In this document: positions 27,427-35,996 of the stretch, piece after piece
How positions within the stretch are numbered: position 1 is the first letter of the stretch
How the letters are laid out: each line of letters begins with the position of its first letter
Source: Bacteroidetes bacterium GWB2_32_14
GTDB taxonomy: Bacteria; Bacteroidota; Bacteroidia; Bacteroidales; UBA12077
DNA: 64,000 nucleotides
Direction: 5' to 3'
NCBI GenBank assembly: GCA_001768235.1
Contig: MENK01000022.1
Coordinates: 46,121-110,120, forward strand
Notes under the pieces: model-generated
Told to the model about the DNA's origin: nothing
Databases searched by the model: none
Seen by the model: only the letters and a program-made list of their open reading frames with translations
Position numbers and translations under genes: made by a program

Positions 27427-27816
27427 TCAGCTTTCGTTGTCGATTAAAACAAGCTCAAAAGGCACATTTACTGAATTTTTGTAATCATGGCCCTGTTCAC
27501 GAACTTCATCGTCGAAAAAGCTGTAATACCAACTAACTTTTACTTTTGTTTTGCAGTCTTCTCCCAGTTTATCAATTTTTTTAAAAATATCATAAAATAC
27601 TTTTGATGAGGAAGTATTTAATATTGTCATTCTGAAAACTATATCAGTCGTTGGTTTTGGATTCTTAGTGTATTCTTCCAGCCAGTTCATAACCGGCTTA
27701 TAAAAACGGACTGCATTCTCGGGCATTGAACTACCTGAAAATTCTAACTTGCCTGTTCTTGGATCTAAATATATGTCTGGTGTATCTTCGCCTGCATTTA
27801 TTATTAACGGAATCAT
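27427..27816 (-). CDS. SiaC-family regulatory phosphoprotein (DUF1987)
   Basis: The 129-residue protein matches the SiaC (DUF1987) family: N-terminal AGEDTPDIYLDPRTGKLEFSG, and the ILNTSSSKVFYDIF segment in which Thr68 corresponds to the residue phosphorylated by the SiaB kinase in Pseudomonas. There SiaC binds and stimulates the diguanylate cyclase SiaD when unphosphorylated, with SiaA (a PP2C phosphatase) reversing the mark. No siaB or siaD is adjacent, but a class III cyclase-HD gene converges 4 bp away and a SpoIIE/PP2C phosphatase lies at 56.4 kb. Partnership with either is only a hypothesis. Confidence 0.88.
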   Translation of the reverse strand: MIPLIINAGEDTPDIYLDPRTGKLEFSGSSMPENAVRFYKPVMNWLEEYTKNPKPTTDIVFRMTILNTSSSKVFYDIFKKIDKLGEDCKTKVKVSWYYSFFDDEVREQGHDYKNSVNVPFELVLIDNES

Positions 27817-27953
27817 ATTTTATTTTTTATTTCTGCTTTATATAAAATTAAAAAAAACTTCTAACAGAACAAAGTTAATTCTTTCAAATGTTAAAATAAA
27901 TGAGAACTATCAGTTTATATTTATAAGGAACTCGTTTAAAAGTTTTGATTTTT

Positions 27954-29948
27954 TTAATTTAAAATCATTATCTCGGTTCTTCGGTTATTCGCCCTGCCAT
28001 TCTCTGTATCATTTGAACCTACAGGCTGGCTTTCTCCATAGCCCTTATAACTTAACCGGGTTTTAGAGATATTATTTTTTATAAGATAATTAACAACCGA
28101 TAAGGCTCTTTTTTCCGATAATGTTACGTTATATTCATTTGAGCCTGAATTATCGGTGTGCCCGGATATTTCAATATTCAGTGCGGGGTTATTGTTCAGA
28201 AAATCTAAAAGCTTTGTAAGCTCAGTTATTGATTTATCTTCAAGTTCGTACGAGTCCTTTGCATAAAAAATATTTCGAAGAATAATTTTTTGGCCTGGTT
28301 TTATTGGATTTAATTCAACATCCTTTAAAAATGGATTTGAATATTCAAATATGCCTTTTAATGAAAAATTATCTGAATAAAATAAATAATTTTCTTTCGA
28401 AACATTTAAGGCATAATCGTTATTTGCCGGAATACATATTAAAAACTTACCGCTGATTTTATCTGATTCTGCCTGCATAATTACTTCTTTTGTTTCAAGA
28501 TTAATAAGTTCAATATGTGCAGCTAATTTATTTTTAGTTTCTGAATCGTAAACAATACCTTTTAAATATGAAACCGGTATTGGCCTTGCTTCCTGATAAA
28601 GATCGAATTCAAAAATATCACGCCCGTGGTTGGCAAATCTGTCGGATGAAAAATAGGCTTTATCTCCTTTTGCAGAAACAATAAGTCCGATTTCATCATA
28701 AGTTGTATTTATAGGATACCCGATATTCATGGGCTCAGACCATGAACCATCGGTATTTCTTGATGTTTTATACAAGTCAGAACCGCCCATTCCTGCTTTC
28801 CCGTTCGAAGAAAAGTATAATGTTTGATTGTCGGCATGGATAAATGGTGATTGCTCATCGCCCGGGGTGTTGATTTTTTCACCCAGGTTTTGAGGAATAC
28901 TCCATGTACCATTGGGTAACAAATTACTCATCCAAATATCTTTTCCTCCATACCCACTGGCACGATCGGAAATAAAATAAAGTGTTTTCCCATCGGGTGA
29001 AACTGATGGTTGCGATTCCCATGATGAAGTATTTACAGGACTTCCAATATTCAGGGGCTCATCCCAATACCCACCAACCTGTACAGATTTATAAATATCA
29101 CACCTTCCTTTTCCATTGGGCCTGTTACATGCAGTAAAATACATTACAAACCCATCGCTTGTTAATGATTGGGCACCTTCACTCTGGTTGGTATTTATTG
29201 GTTTGCCAATATTCAAAGCGTATTTCCAGTGATTATTCTCTTTATATGATACATAAAAATCTTCCTGGAACATTTCAAACACCTTATTCGCAGCCATTGG
29301 ATTAGAAATAAATAGTTCTTCAGGTGTATTTGCTTCGGTAATAAATTTATTATTTTCATCTTTTACCGGTAACATCCGGGTAATTACAAGTGTACTGCCA
29401 TCAGCGGTAACAGATGGCCAATACTCACTGTATTTCGAATTTATAGAATCACCCAGGTTTACAGGATTAAACGGGACAGGATTTTCCATTGCATTTATTG
29501 CAAAATCACATGATTCAATTAATTTTCGAGCTTCAGATTGTTTCTCAACACGTATATTTTTAGATAACAGGAATTTTTCGATATGATCTTTTGCAGGTTC
29601 AAATTCACTTTGTTTCATTTCCAGTTTTGCAAGAGATAAATAAACACCAGGGAAAAATTCAGGATCAATTTCAATTGCTTTTTTATAATAATTAATAGCA
29701 TCATCAAATTTACTATTATCAGCATTTACTTCAGCTAAAACAATATATGGTTCAATAAAACTTTCATCAGATTTTATAGCTTTTTGCAGGAGCTCAGTAC
29801 CTTTAGGGAAATCGTACTGATTAAGTGCCATTAAGGCATCTTCGTAGAATTTTATTGCTTTTTTATTTGTTGTGGAATACTTATTTTGGGCAGTAATTGT
29901 AAAAGATATCAAACAAGAAAGAATTACTATAAAAGTTCGCATAACCAA
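27954..29948 (-). CDS. PorE-like protein: TPR, PD40 propeller, CRD and OmpA C-terminal domain
   Basis: The 664-residue secreted protein has, in order, a signal peptide (ending ITAQ at residue 20), TPR helices (about 30-150), a five-bladed-like run of PD40/WD40-like repeats (about 170-450, e.g. DGKTLYFISDRASGYGGKDI and NQTLYFSSNGKAGMGGSDLY), a carboxypeptidase regulatory-like domain (about 455-545) and an OmpA-type peptidoglycan-binding domain (about 550-664, ISGHTDNSGSNEYN...SEKRA). This order equals that of PorE, a peptidoglycan-anchored periplasmic component of type IX secretion. Several paralogues usually exist per genome, so equivalence to PorE itself is not proven. Confidence 0.85.
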   Translation of the reverse strand: MVMRTFIVILSCLISFTITAQNKYSTTNKKAIKFYEDALMALNQYDFPKGTELLQKAIKSDESFIEPYIVLAEVNADNSKFDDAINYYKKAIEIDPEFFPGVYLSLAKLEMKQSEFEPAKDHIEKFLLSKNIRVEKQSEARKLIESCDFAINAMENPVPFNPVNLGDSINSKYSEYWPSVTADGSTLVITRMLPVKDENNKFITEANTPEELFISNPMAANKVFEMFQEDFYVSYKENNHWKYALNIGKPINTNQSEGAQSLTSDGFVMYFTACNRPNGKGRCDIYKSVQVGGYWDEPLNIGSPVNTSSWESQPSVSPDGKTLYFISDRASGYGGKDIWMSNLLPNGTWSIPQNLGEKINTPGDEQSPFIHADNQTLYFSSNGKAGMGGSDLYKTSRNTDGSWSEPMNIGYPINTTYDEIGLIVSAKGDKAYFSSDRFANHGRDIFEFDLYQEARPIPVSYLKGIVYDSETKNKLAAHIELINLETKEVIMQAESDKISGKFLICIPANNDYALNVSKENYLFYSDNFSLKGIFEYSNPFLKDVELNPIKPGQKIILRNIFYAKDSYELEDKSITELTKLLDFLNNNPALNIEISGHTDNSGSNEYNVTLSEKRALSVVNYLIKNNISKTRLSYKGYGESQPVGSNDTENGRANNRRTEIMILN

Positions 29949-30003
29949 GTTTTTTATAATAACAGCAAATACAACTAAAAAATTATTACAAGATAAGAAT
30001 TAG

Positions 30004-30636
30004 TTAAGGAATATGCATAAATTTATGAGCCTGAAGTGATACATTCCACTTTGGGTATGTCTTTACATATTCAACAATTTCTGGTATATTCTGCTCATAC
30101 CGGCTCCACTCCGATTGTAAAAATAATTTGCATTCAGGATTCATTTTCCCGGCTATATTTTCTGCCCAACGATAATCGTCGTCATCAAAAATGATTACTT
30201 TTAGTTCATTGGCTGTTGAATAATAGCTTTCGTCGGGCGGGCTTTGTCTTTTAGGTGAAAGGCATATCCAATCCCATTGTCCTGTTAGAGGTTTTGCACC
30301 AGCCGTTTCGATAAAAGTCTGGATACCATGTTCTTTTAATTTGGTTGTTAATGGCACGAGATTGTATAAACTTGGCTCACCACCCGTAACAACAACTGCA
30401 TTTGCAGGGGTTTTTAATGCATTTGAAACAATTGTATCAACAGAAACCAACGGGTGAATTGAAGGATTCCATGATATTTTTGAATCGCACCAACGGCAAC
30501 CAATATCGCAACCACCAATACGAATAAAATAGGCCGCTTTACCAGTATGATAACCTTCACCCTGTAAAGTATAAAAATCTTCAACTAATGGGAGCACTAA
30601 TCCTTTTTCAAATATCGATTCATCAAAATTCTTCAT
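30004..30636 (-). CDS. queE: 7-carboxy-7-deazaguanine synthase (radical SAM)
   Basis: The 210-residue protein has the QueE signature: YTLQGEGYHTGKAAYFIRIGG followed by the CX3CX2C cluster motif CDIGCRWC, then VVTGGEPSLY for SAM binding. It converts 6-carboxytetrahydropterin to 7-carboxy-7-deazaguanine in queuosine precursor synthesis in the cytoplasm. The C-terminal LQAHKFMHIP ending is typical of the Bacteroidota form. No other que gene is adjacent and no preQ1 riboswitch was recognised upstream. Confidence 0.94.
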   Translation of the reverse strand: MKNFDESIFEKGLVLPLVEDFYTLQGEGYHTGKAAYFIRIGGCDIGCRWCDSKISWNPSIHPLVSVDTIVSNALKTPANAVVVTGGEPSLYNLVPLTTKLKEHGIQTFIETAGAKPLTGQWDWICLSPKRQSPPDESYYSTANELKVIIFDDDDYRWAENIAGKMNPECKLFLQSEWSRYEQNIPEIVEYVKTYPKWNVSLQAHKFMHIP

Positions 30637-30770
30637 TCATTTCTTTTTTTGCTTTGCAAATGTAAATCAATATTTTAAAAAATAAATTATATGAAGCTGC
30701 CAGTTTAACTTAATTTTAACAGGCATTCTGCACATCAAAATTCGTATTTTCTTTCAAATTACTATCTTTC

Positions 30771-32108
30771 TTATTCGTTAATATCTTTTATAAGCATAGA
30801 ACCATTGCTGTTTTGAACGGCTATATCGAAATCATCAAATAATTTTTTAAATTGATTTTGCTCTGCTGAAGTAACCGATAATATTCTATTTGTCCCGTAA
30901 TGCTCCAGTGCATTTAACACAAAACTAACCGTAATTTGGTTCACATCACGAGCAGGCTGATAGGCATACTGTTTTTCAGACTTAGTAGCTACTTCGGATA
31001 TTATATTCGTTTCTACAAGAACAAATATAATATCGCGAACAATTCGAATAGGTATTTCAAGTTTCTTGCTAATTTCTTCAGATGTAAGTGGTTTTTCTCC
31101 CTTTATAAAATTTTTAATGAGCAAACTAACTATCATAAAAGTGAGTACTTTTCTGGTATATGCACTAATATTTAATATATCGGGATCGAATTCATATTTT
31201 TCGATGTTTTGAGTGGCAAATGATATTTCAGCGCCAAAAAGAACTATTAACCAGCTTGTTTGCAACCAGATAAGAAAGAATGGAAGTGCAGCAAAACTAC
31301 CATAAACAGCATTATACTGAGATACTCCAATTTGAAAATGAATATAAGCCCATTGTACAATAACAAAGGCTGTTCCCGCAATAACACCGGCAGTAAAAGC
31401 AGGTTTAAAATTTACCTTAATATTTGGCATCACAATATAAATAACTGTGAGTAATAACCAGATTAAAACATAGGGAATTGATTGAACAAGGAAAAAAATC
31501 AGCGGGCTGATTTTTCCCAACAATGCGACTTCTTCGGTTATTTGCTGAATTTGAGTGCTAATAAAAACGGTAGCGCTACTTGAAAGAAGTAAAAGGATTG
31601 GGGCAATAAGCATCATGGATAAGTAATCGGTAAATTTCCTTGACCATGAACGCGGGTTACGAATCTGCCAAATTGCATTAAACGAGTTTTCAATATTGCC
31701 CAAAACTTTCATTACTGACCAAAAAAGCATGGCTATACCTATTCCTGCAATAATACCGCCACTCGTGTTTTCTAAAAAACGGTTGGCAAACTGTATAATC
31801 CATTCCAATACTTCCTGTTGTTCTGAAAAATTCTTAGTCAGCTGTTTTTGAAGATACTCTTCGAATCCGAAACCTTTGGCAATACCAAATCCCATAGCAG
31901 CAACAGGCACAACCGACAGCATGGAATAGAAAGTTAATGCAGATGCTCTTAAATTGACATTCGCCTCGTTTAAACCACGAATTGCCAAAAGGATTATTCG
32001 AAGTTGCCGGATTAAAAAAAGCTTGTATTTTGGCATAGTCTTTAAAGGAATACGCCAAACATCTTCTTTAATAAATTTGATTAAGAATTGAATAAATTTC
32101 ATTTTCAA
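30771..32108 (-). CDS. YihY/BrkB-family inner membrane protein with C-terminal winged helix
   Basis: The 445-residue protein has six membrane helices in the YihY/UPF0761 (formerly RNase BN/BrkB) fold: LRASALTFYSMLSVVPVAAMGFG, SRKFTDYLSMMLIAPILLLL, VYGSFAALPFFLIWLQTSWLIVLFGAEISFA. The last 120 residues form a soluble winged-helix-like domain (PLTSEEISKKLEIPIRIVRDIIFVLVETNIIS). The molecular function is unknown and the old RNase BN assignment is wrong. It is a monocistronic gene downstream of the first minus-strand accessory block. Confidence 0.85.
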   Translation of the reverse strand: MKMKFIQFLIKFIKEDVWRIPLKTMPKYKLFLIRQLRIILLAIRGLNEANVNLRASALTFYSMLSVVPVAAMGFGIAKGFGFEEYLQKQLTKNFSEQQEVLEWIIQFANRFLENTSGGIIAGIGIAMLFWSVMKVLGNIENSFNAIWQIRNPRSWSRKFTDYLSMMLIAPILLLLSSSATVFISTQIQQITEEVALLGKISPLIFFLVQSIPYVLIWLLLTVIYIVMPNIKVNFKPAFTAGVIAGTAFVIVQWAYIHFQIGVSQYNAVYGSFAALPFFLIWLQTSWLIVLFGAEISFATQNIEKYEFDPDILNISAYTRKVLTFMIVSLLIKNFIKGEKPLTSEEISKKLEIPIRIVRDIIFVLVETNIISEVATKSEKQYAYQPARDVNQITVSFVLNALEHYGTNRILSVTSAEQNQFKKLFDDFDIAVQNSNGSMLIKDINE

Positions 32109-32237
32109 GAGATTTGAATATAAAAGTAGTAAATTCTAATGATTAGAGGCTTAAAACATTACAAATAAACATAAATTTGTTAAAATGCAATTATGAATGC
32201 GGATCTTGAAGAAATTGATTCAGGACGACTCATCGAA

Positions 32238-32373
32238 GTTACCAACGGTTGATGGTATGGTGTCGTGCGGGAATTTTGCCCAGCGTTCCAATCAGCCGTT
32301 ATAAAGTATAAAGATAATTAAAAATGTCAAAAAACCGCTGAAACCCTCATAAAATGTGAGCCAATGTTGTAAC
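32238..32373 (-). repeat. Cassette-like intergenic element C
   Basis: Read on the minus strand, it begins GTTACAACATTGGCT right after the lipoprotein gene and ends CAACCGTTGGTAAC. It contains the 31-nt block identical to element A, plus a shared ATTGGAACGCTGGGC and TTCCCGCAC word. The outer ends GTTACAAC and GTTGGTAAC form an imperfect inverted pair. Confidence 0.75.
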
Positions 32374-32379
32374 CCGTTT

Positions 32380-32874
32380 TTATTCCACTTTTATATCACC
32401 GTGTCCTTTAAGTTCACAATTTTCACCAAAAACTTTATAGTAAACTCTAACAATTTCATTATCCACATTCAGATTATTTAAATTAAATGCTACTGTCGAA
32501 CTTGCAGAATCTGTCGAAAAGATTACTTCATAGTCGCTTTTTACAATCCTATATGCTACTCTTTTATTTTCAGCTACATAAAAACTTATCGAAAAAATAT
32601 TTTCACATGGATTGGGGTAAGCTATTATGTGATAACTGTTGTCAATGTCGCAAACGGTTTCATAACCTTCAGAAAATAATGAATTTTCAGTTTCATTCCA
32701 TGTTTCACTAAAATTCCAATCATTTTCATCTGGAGACCCTATTGATTCTCCATTATCATTGGTTTCAGTTATTCCCTTGAATATACTATTTTCATTATCT
32801 TCTTCACATGAAACAATCACTGCAAGAATTATCAAAATAGAAATTAAGCTTCTTTTCATTTTAAAGTTTTTCAT
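32380..32874 (-). CDS. Putative lipoprotein with a sorting-domain-like C-terminus
   Basis: The protein is 164 residues from the ATG at 32874; a longer frame begins at 32910, but MKNFKMKRSLISILIILAVIVSC gives a proper signal with a lipobox cysteine (IVSCEED). Residues 30-75 are acidic and Asn-rich, and the last 75 residues (AYPNPCENIFSISFYVAENK onward) resemble a T9SS type A domain, although the usual closing basic residues are missing. A lipobox plus a T9SS-like tail in one short protein is odd. Elements F and C lie before and after it. No function is assigned. Confidence 0.6.
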   Translation of the reverse strand: MKNFKMKRSLISILIILAVIVSCEEDNENSIFKGITETNDNGESIGSPDENDWNFSETWNETENSLFSEGYETVCDIDNSYHIIAYPNPCENIFSISFYVAENKRVAYRIVKSDYEVIFSTDSASSTVAFNLNNLNVDNEIVRVYYKVFGENCELKGHGDIKVE

Positions 32875-32923
32875 ATTACAAATTAAATTTTTATAGTCAT
32901 ATTGGTACATTCTTCAAAAATGG

Positions 32924-33060
32924 GTTACAACGGTTGCGGTATGAATAGTTGCCGATTGCGGGCGATTTCCAGTCAAATTACACAACAGTTGAAGCGGGCT
33001 ACAACCCTTGAATAACCTACTGAAACGGCAATTTTTTATACCGCGTGTATAGGGCGTGCA
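32924..33060 (-). repeat. Cassette-like intergenic element F
   Basis: On the minus strand it starts two bases after the ATPase stop codon with TGCACGCCCTATACACGCGG and ends CCGCAACCGTTGTAAC. A 16-bp inverted repeat with three mismatches (32938-32953 with 33027-33042; GGTATGAATAGTTGCC / GGCAATTTTTTATACC) lies near its ends. The outer word TGCACGCCCTATA has a near-identical inverted partner at 34595-34607 on the far side of the ATPase gene. Confidence 0.7.
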
Positions 33061-33062
33061 TT

Positions 33063-34559
33063 TTATCTTGGTTCAATTAATTCTAAATATTCTTTGAAGC
33101 CAGCATGAATTTTAAATCCATTTGCTTTAGGGTTAAATTTTATACTTGGGTCTGAATATTCAAAACAATAAGTAGCACCACCATATCCACCGCCACCTGA
33201 CTTATAAAAACCAATTATACTAAATTCATATAACCTTTCAAGTATAGTTTCTGCATTATTATCTAACTCTAATCGAGTTTTTAAAGTATCAAAACTCTTT
33301 GCGAATTCTTCATTCGTAAATGTTGTATTATGAATATCCCTTAATACTTCAAGATAATTATTAAAAAGCGGGTATTTGGCCAGTACTTCATCTTTTAATT
33401 CCTTGTACAAATAATCCGAATAATCTTTTTTGCAGTCATGAAAATCTTTGTTAATAATCAAATCAACGCCTTTACTATCATGCTTCTTTCTTTTCTTTGA
33501 TTCGTCAAGTGCCAGGTTTAGGTATTTGATAATATCTCGTGGTCTGATAAAAGTTCTTTCAAGTATATAATTCCATTTCAATTGGTTGGAACCAATATTT
33601 TTATTTTCAATAATGGTATTCCAGTTATGTTTAAAGTCAAGAGTGTCAGTATTTAAATTTTCCTTTATACGTTTAGATATTAATCGTTTAAGGCTCAAAT
33701 TACTATTTTCGTCATCGGCTTCCCAATTTAAAAGCTCTACAATATTATCAGTAATTTTGTTTTTGTCCTGAAAATCTAAAACTTCATAAATGTCACTCCG
33801 CAGAAATACGAACGAATGCAGAAATTTACTATTTTGAGTTAAATTATTGTAACAATAAAAATTAGCCAATAGCAATCCAATTATTCTAGTTTTATATGAT
33901 TCATCTTTTGGATTATAGCCTAAATCAAGTTCGTCAAAGAGTAGTTTATATTGTTTGTCGGGTTTCGCAAGTTGTAATATTATTGTTTCTAACTTTTTAT
34001 TAAGTTCGACAAGAGTATCGCTAAGATTTTCTTTTCTTTCAAAATCTAATCCAATTGAACCAAGCGAACATCCTAGAACTTGCGGATTAAAGCTCCAATT
34101 AAATTTCTTCCTTTGAGGAGTCATTGTTTTGTTAAATTCAAATTCACTTGACCCCCAGTTTTTAATAAGCCATTTCTTTAGTCTTTTGACATGCTTTTTT
34201 AATGGTTTTTGATAAGAGTCTATATCCGAAACAATAAGCTTTATAAACTCAATATAAATCATGAATAACCAAGAATTTACATAACTTTCCTTTTCTGTTA
34301 CGACAGAATTTCTATATTTATCATGTATTTTCCAAGGATAATCCCGAAACAATAAACCCTTTGTTAATGTGCTAGATTTACTCTGCAAATACTTATAAAT
34401 TGCAGTTTTACCAGAACCCTTTCGCCCAATAATTATGTTTTTTTTATAATCAGTCAGCCGTTTTAAAGAATCTGTCTCAATAAAATACTGAAGTAATTTT
34501 TTATCACTTTCGGCATCAATTGTTCCGAAATTTTCAATGTTTAATATTTTTTCAGTCAT
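33063..34559 (-). CDS. P-loop ATPase of the Sll1717 type
   Basis: The 498-residue protein has a Walker A motif GRKGSGKT (residues 45-52) and a Walker B-like LLFDELDLGY. The DYKKNIIIGRKGSGKTAIYKYL start, FIRPRDIIKYLN sensor region and C-terminal winged-helix-like section (DNNAETILERLYEFSIIGF) fit the P-loop ATPase, Sll1717 family. Members are scattered, single-gene or paired accessory genes, often found near defence systems; the activity is not established. Inverted copies of TGCAYGCCCTATA lie 2 bp after its stop and 36 bp before its start, so the gene alone is bracketed. Confidence 0.8.
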   Translation of the reverse strand: MTEKILNIENFGTIDAESDKKLLQYFIETDSLKRLTDYKKNIIIGRKGSGKTAIYKYLQSKSSTLTKGLLFRDYPWKIHDKYRNSVVTEKESYVNSWLFMIYIEFIKLIVSDIDSYQKPLKKHVKRLKKWLIKNWGSSEFEFNKTMTPQRKKFNWSFNPQVLGCSLGSIGLDFERKENLSDTLVELNKKLETIILQLAKPDKQYKLLFDELDLGYNPKDESYKTRIIGLLLANFYCYNNLTQNSKFLHSFVFLRSDIYEVLDFQDKNKITDNIVELLNWEADDENSNLSLKRLISKRIKENLNTDTLDFKHNWNTIIENKNIGSNQLKWNYILERTFIRPRDIIKYLNLALDESKKRKKHDSKGVDLIINKDFHDCKKDYSDYLYKELKDEVLAKYPLFNNYLEVLRDIHNTTFTNEEFAKSFDTLKTRLELDNNAETILERLYEFSIIGFYKSGGGGYGGATYCFEYSDPSIKFNPKANGFKIHAGFKEYLELIEPR

Positions 34560-34594
34560 TTCGTATTAATTAGTCAGTGTGTAGGTGTCTTTTT

Positions 34595-34612
34595 TGCATG
34601 CCCTATAACTCG
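34595..34612 (+). repeat. Inverted partner of element F end
   Basis: TGCATGCCCTATAACTCG matches the minus-strand start of element F (TGCACGCCCTATACACGC) with one mismatch over 13 bases. The two copies face each other across the Sll1717-type ATPase gene. The rest of the 34560-34807 gap is AT-rich and shows no gene. Confidence 0.6.
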
Positions 34613-34807
34613 TTTATATAAATCTATTTTTCACATTTATACACTCAAATTTAATGAAAAATAATTAAATCAAAAATGTTATGAACTCATCAACTAATTT
34701 TTGCATTATTTTAAAAATATTTTAAAAATAGACCGACTTAGGCAGATTTACCTGCCGAAGGAAGAGCCTATGCCGAACTAGGAAATATTGTAAATATTTT
34801 TAATAAT

Positions 34808-35926
34808 TTATGCTACTTTCCTGTATCTCCAAACAGCTAATCCCAGCATGAATGAACCATAAATTAAAAGGCTGAAGAACTCATAGGAAATATCCCAAAA
34901 CCTGGAACCTTTGAGCAAAATCATGCGAATTACCCGCATAAAATAATAGAACGGGTTAATAATATTTACTTTTTGAGCCCACATGGGCATACTTTCGGTA
35001 GGTGTAAAAATTCCACTCATCAGGATAAATACAAGCATAAAAAAGAAAGAGATAAACATTACCTGCTGTTGAGTTGATGCTAATGTGGAAATTAATAACC
35101 CGATACTTAAAACAACCAAAAGGTAAACCAAAACAAAGCCAAAAAGTAGCCCCACACTTCCAACAACAGGAATATGGAAGAATAGTTTCCCAATAGTTAA
35201 CCCCAAAGCTAATTCAAACAGAGCAATAATCATAAATGGAACCAACTTGCCTATAATAAACTCATGTTTCCTGATTGGTGTAACATTTATTTGCTCGATA
35301 GTACCCATTTCTTTTTCACGAACAATATTCATTGCTGTCATAAACAGGCTGATAATTGAGACTAAAATAACCAGTATGCCGGGTAACATGTAGGTTTTAT
35401 AATTTAGTTCAGGATTATACCAATAAGAAGTTTGTATTTCTATGGGTTCCATTTCAGCAAGTTGAGGCATTTGAGTCAACTCAACAATGATATTTTTATT
35501 GAAATCGGAAATAACCGACGTTGAATAAGCATTTATAAGGCTCGCGGCTGTCCCGTTAATACCATCAATTTGTAACTGGATTTCTGAAGATTTTTCGCGC
35601 AGCAGGTTTCTTTCAAAACCGTGTGGAATATGAAGTATAACATCGGCTTTATTGTTTTCTATCTCTTTGTTTGCATCTGTTATCGAAAAAGATCTTCCTG
35701 AAATGGTATAAAATGGTGAACCTTCGAACTTGTTTACCAGTTTGGCTGAAAGTGATGATAAATCCTTATCAACAACAAACATATCTATTGATTTCATTTC
35801 AAGTGTTGCAGCATGAACCAAAACAACAAGCTGAATAATCGGGACACCAAAAATCATGGGTAACATGGTTTTGTCCCTGAATATCTGGATAAATTCTTTC
35901 TGTAATATGTATAGAATCTTTCTCAT
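34808..35926 (-). CDS. ABC-2 type transporter permease (distal)
   Basis: The 372-residue protein is an ABC-2 permease of the YhhJ/YbhR group: one N-terminal helix after RKILYILQKEFIQIFRDKTML, a large periplasmic domain (about 45-170) and five C-terminal helices including REKEMGTIEQINVTPIRKHEFIIGK, the family's cytoplasmic signature. It pairs with the similar upstream permease and two ATPases. It is the last gene of the seven-gene efflux operon; 70 bp separates it from the preceding permease gene. Confidence 0.93.
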   Translation of the reverse strand: MRKILYILQKEFIQIFRDKTMLPMIFGVPIIQLVVLVHAATLEMKSIDMFVVDKDLSSLSAKLVNKFEGSPFYTISGRSFSITDANKEIENNKADVILHIPHGFERNLLREKSSEIQLQIDGINGTAASLINAYSTSVISDFNKNIIVELTQMPQLAEMEPIEIQTSYWYNPELNYKTYMLPGILVILVSIISLFMTAMNIVREKEMGTIEQINVTPIRKHEFIIGKLVPFMIIALFELALGLTIGKLFFHIPVVGSVGLLFGFVLVYLLVVLSIGLLISTLASTQQQVMFISFFFMLVFILMSGIFTPTESMPMWAQKVNIINPFYYFMRVIRMILLKGSRFWDISYEFFSLLIYGSFMLGLAVWRYRKVA

Positions 35927-35996
35927 TTGAATATCAAAATTAAATACCTAAAATTACCTTTCTGATTTAGCTGTTAACAAATAGCTGACAGCTTTT

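Noticed and set aside
30637..30770. preQ1 riboswitch before queE
   Set aside because: No preQ1 aptamer-like sequence could be recognised in the short upstream region.
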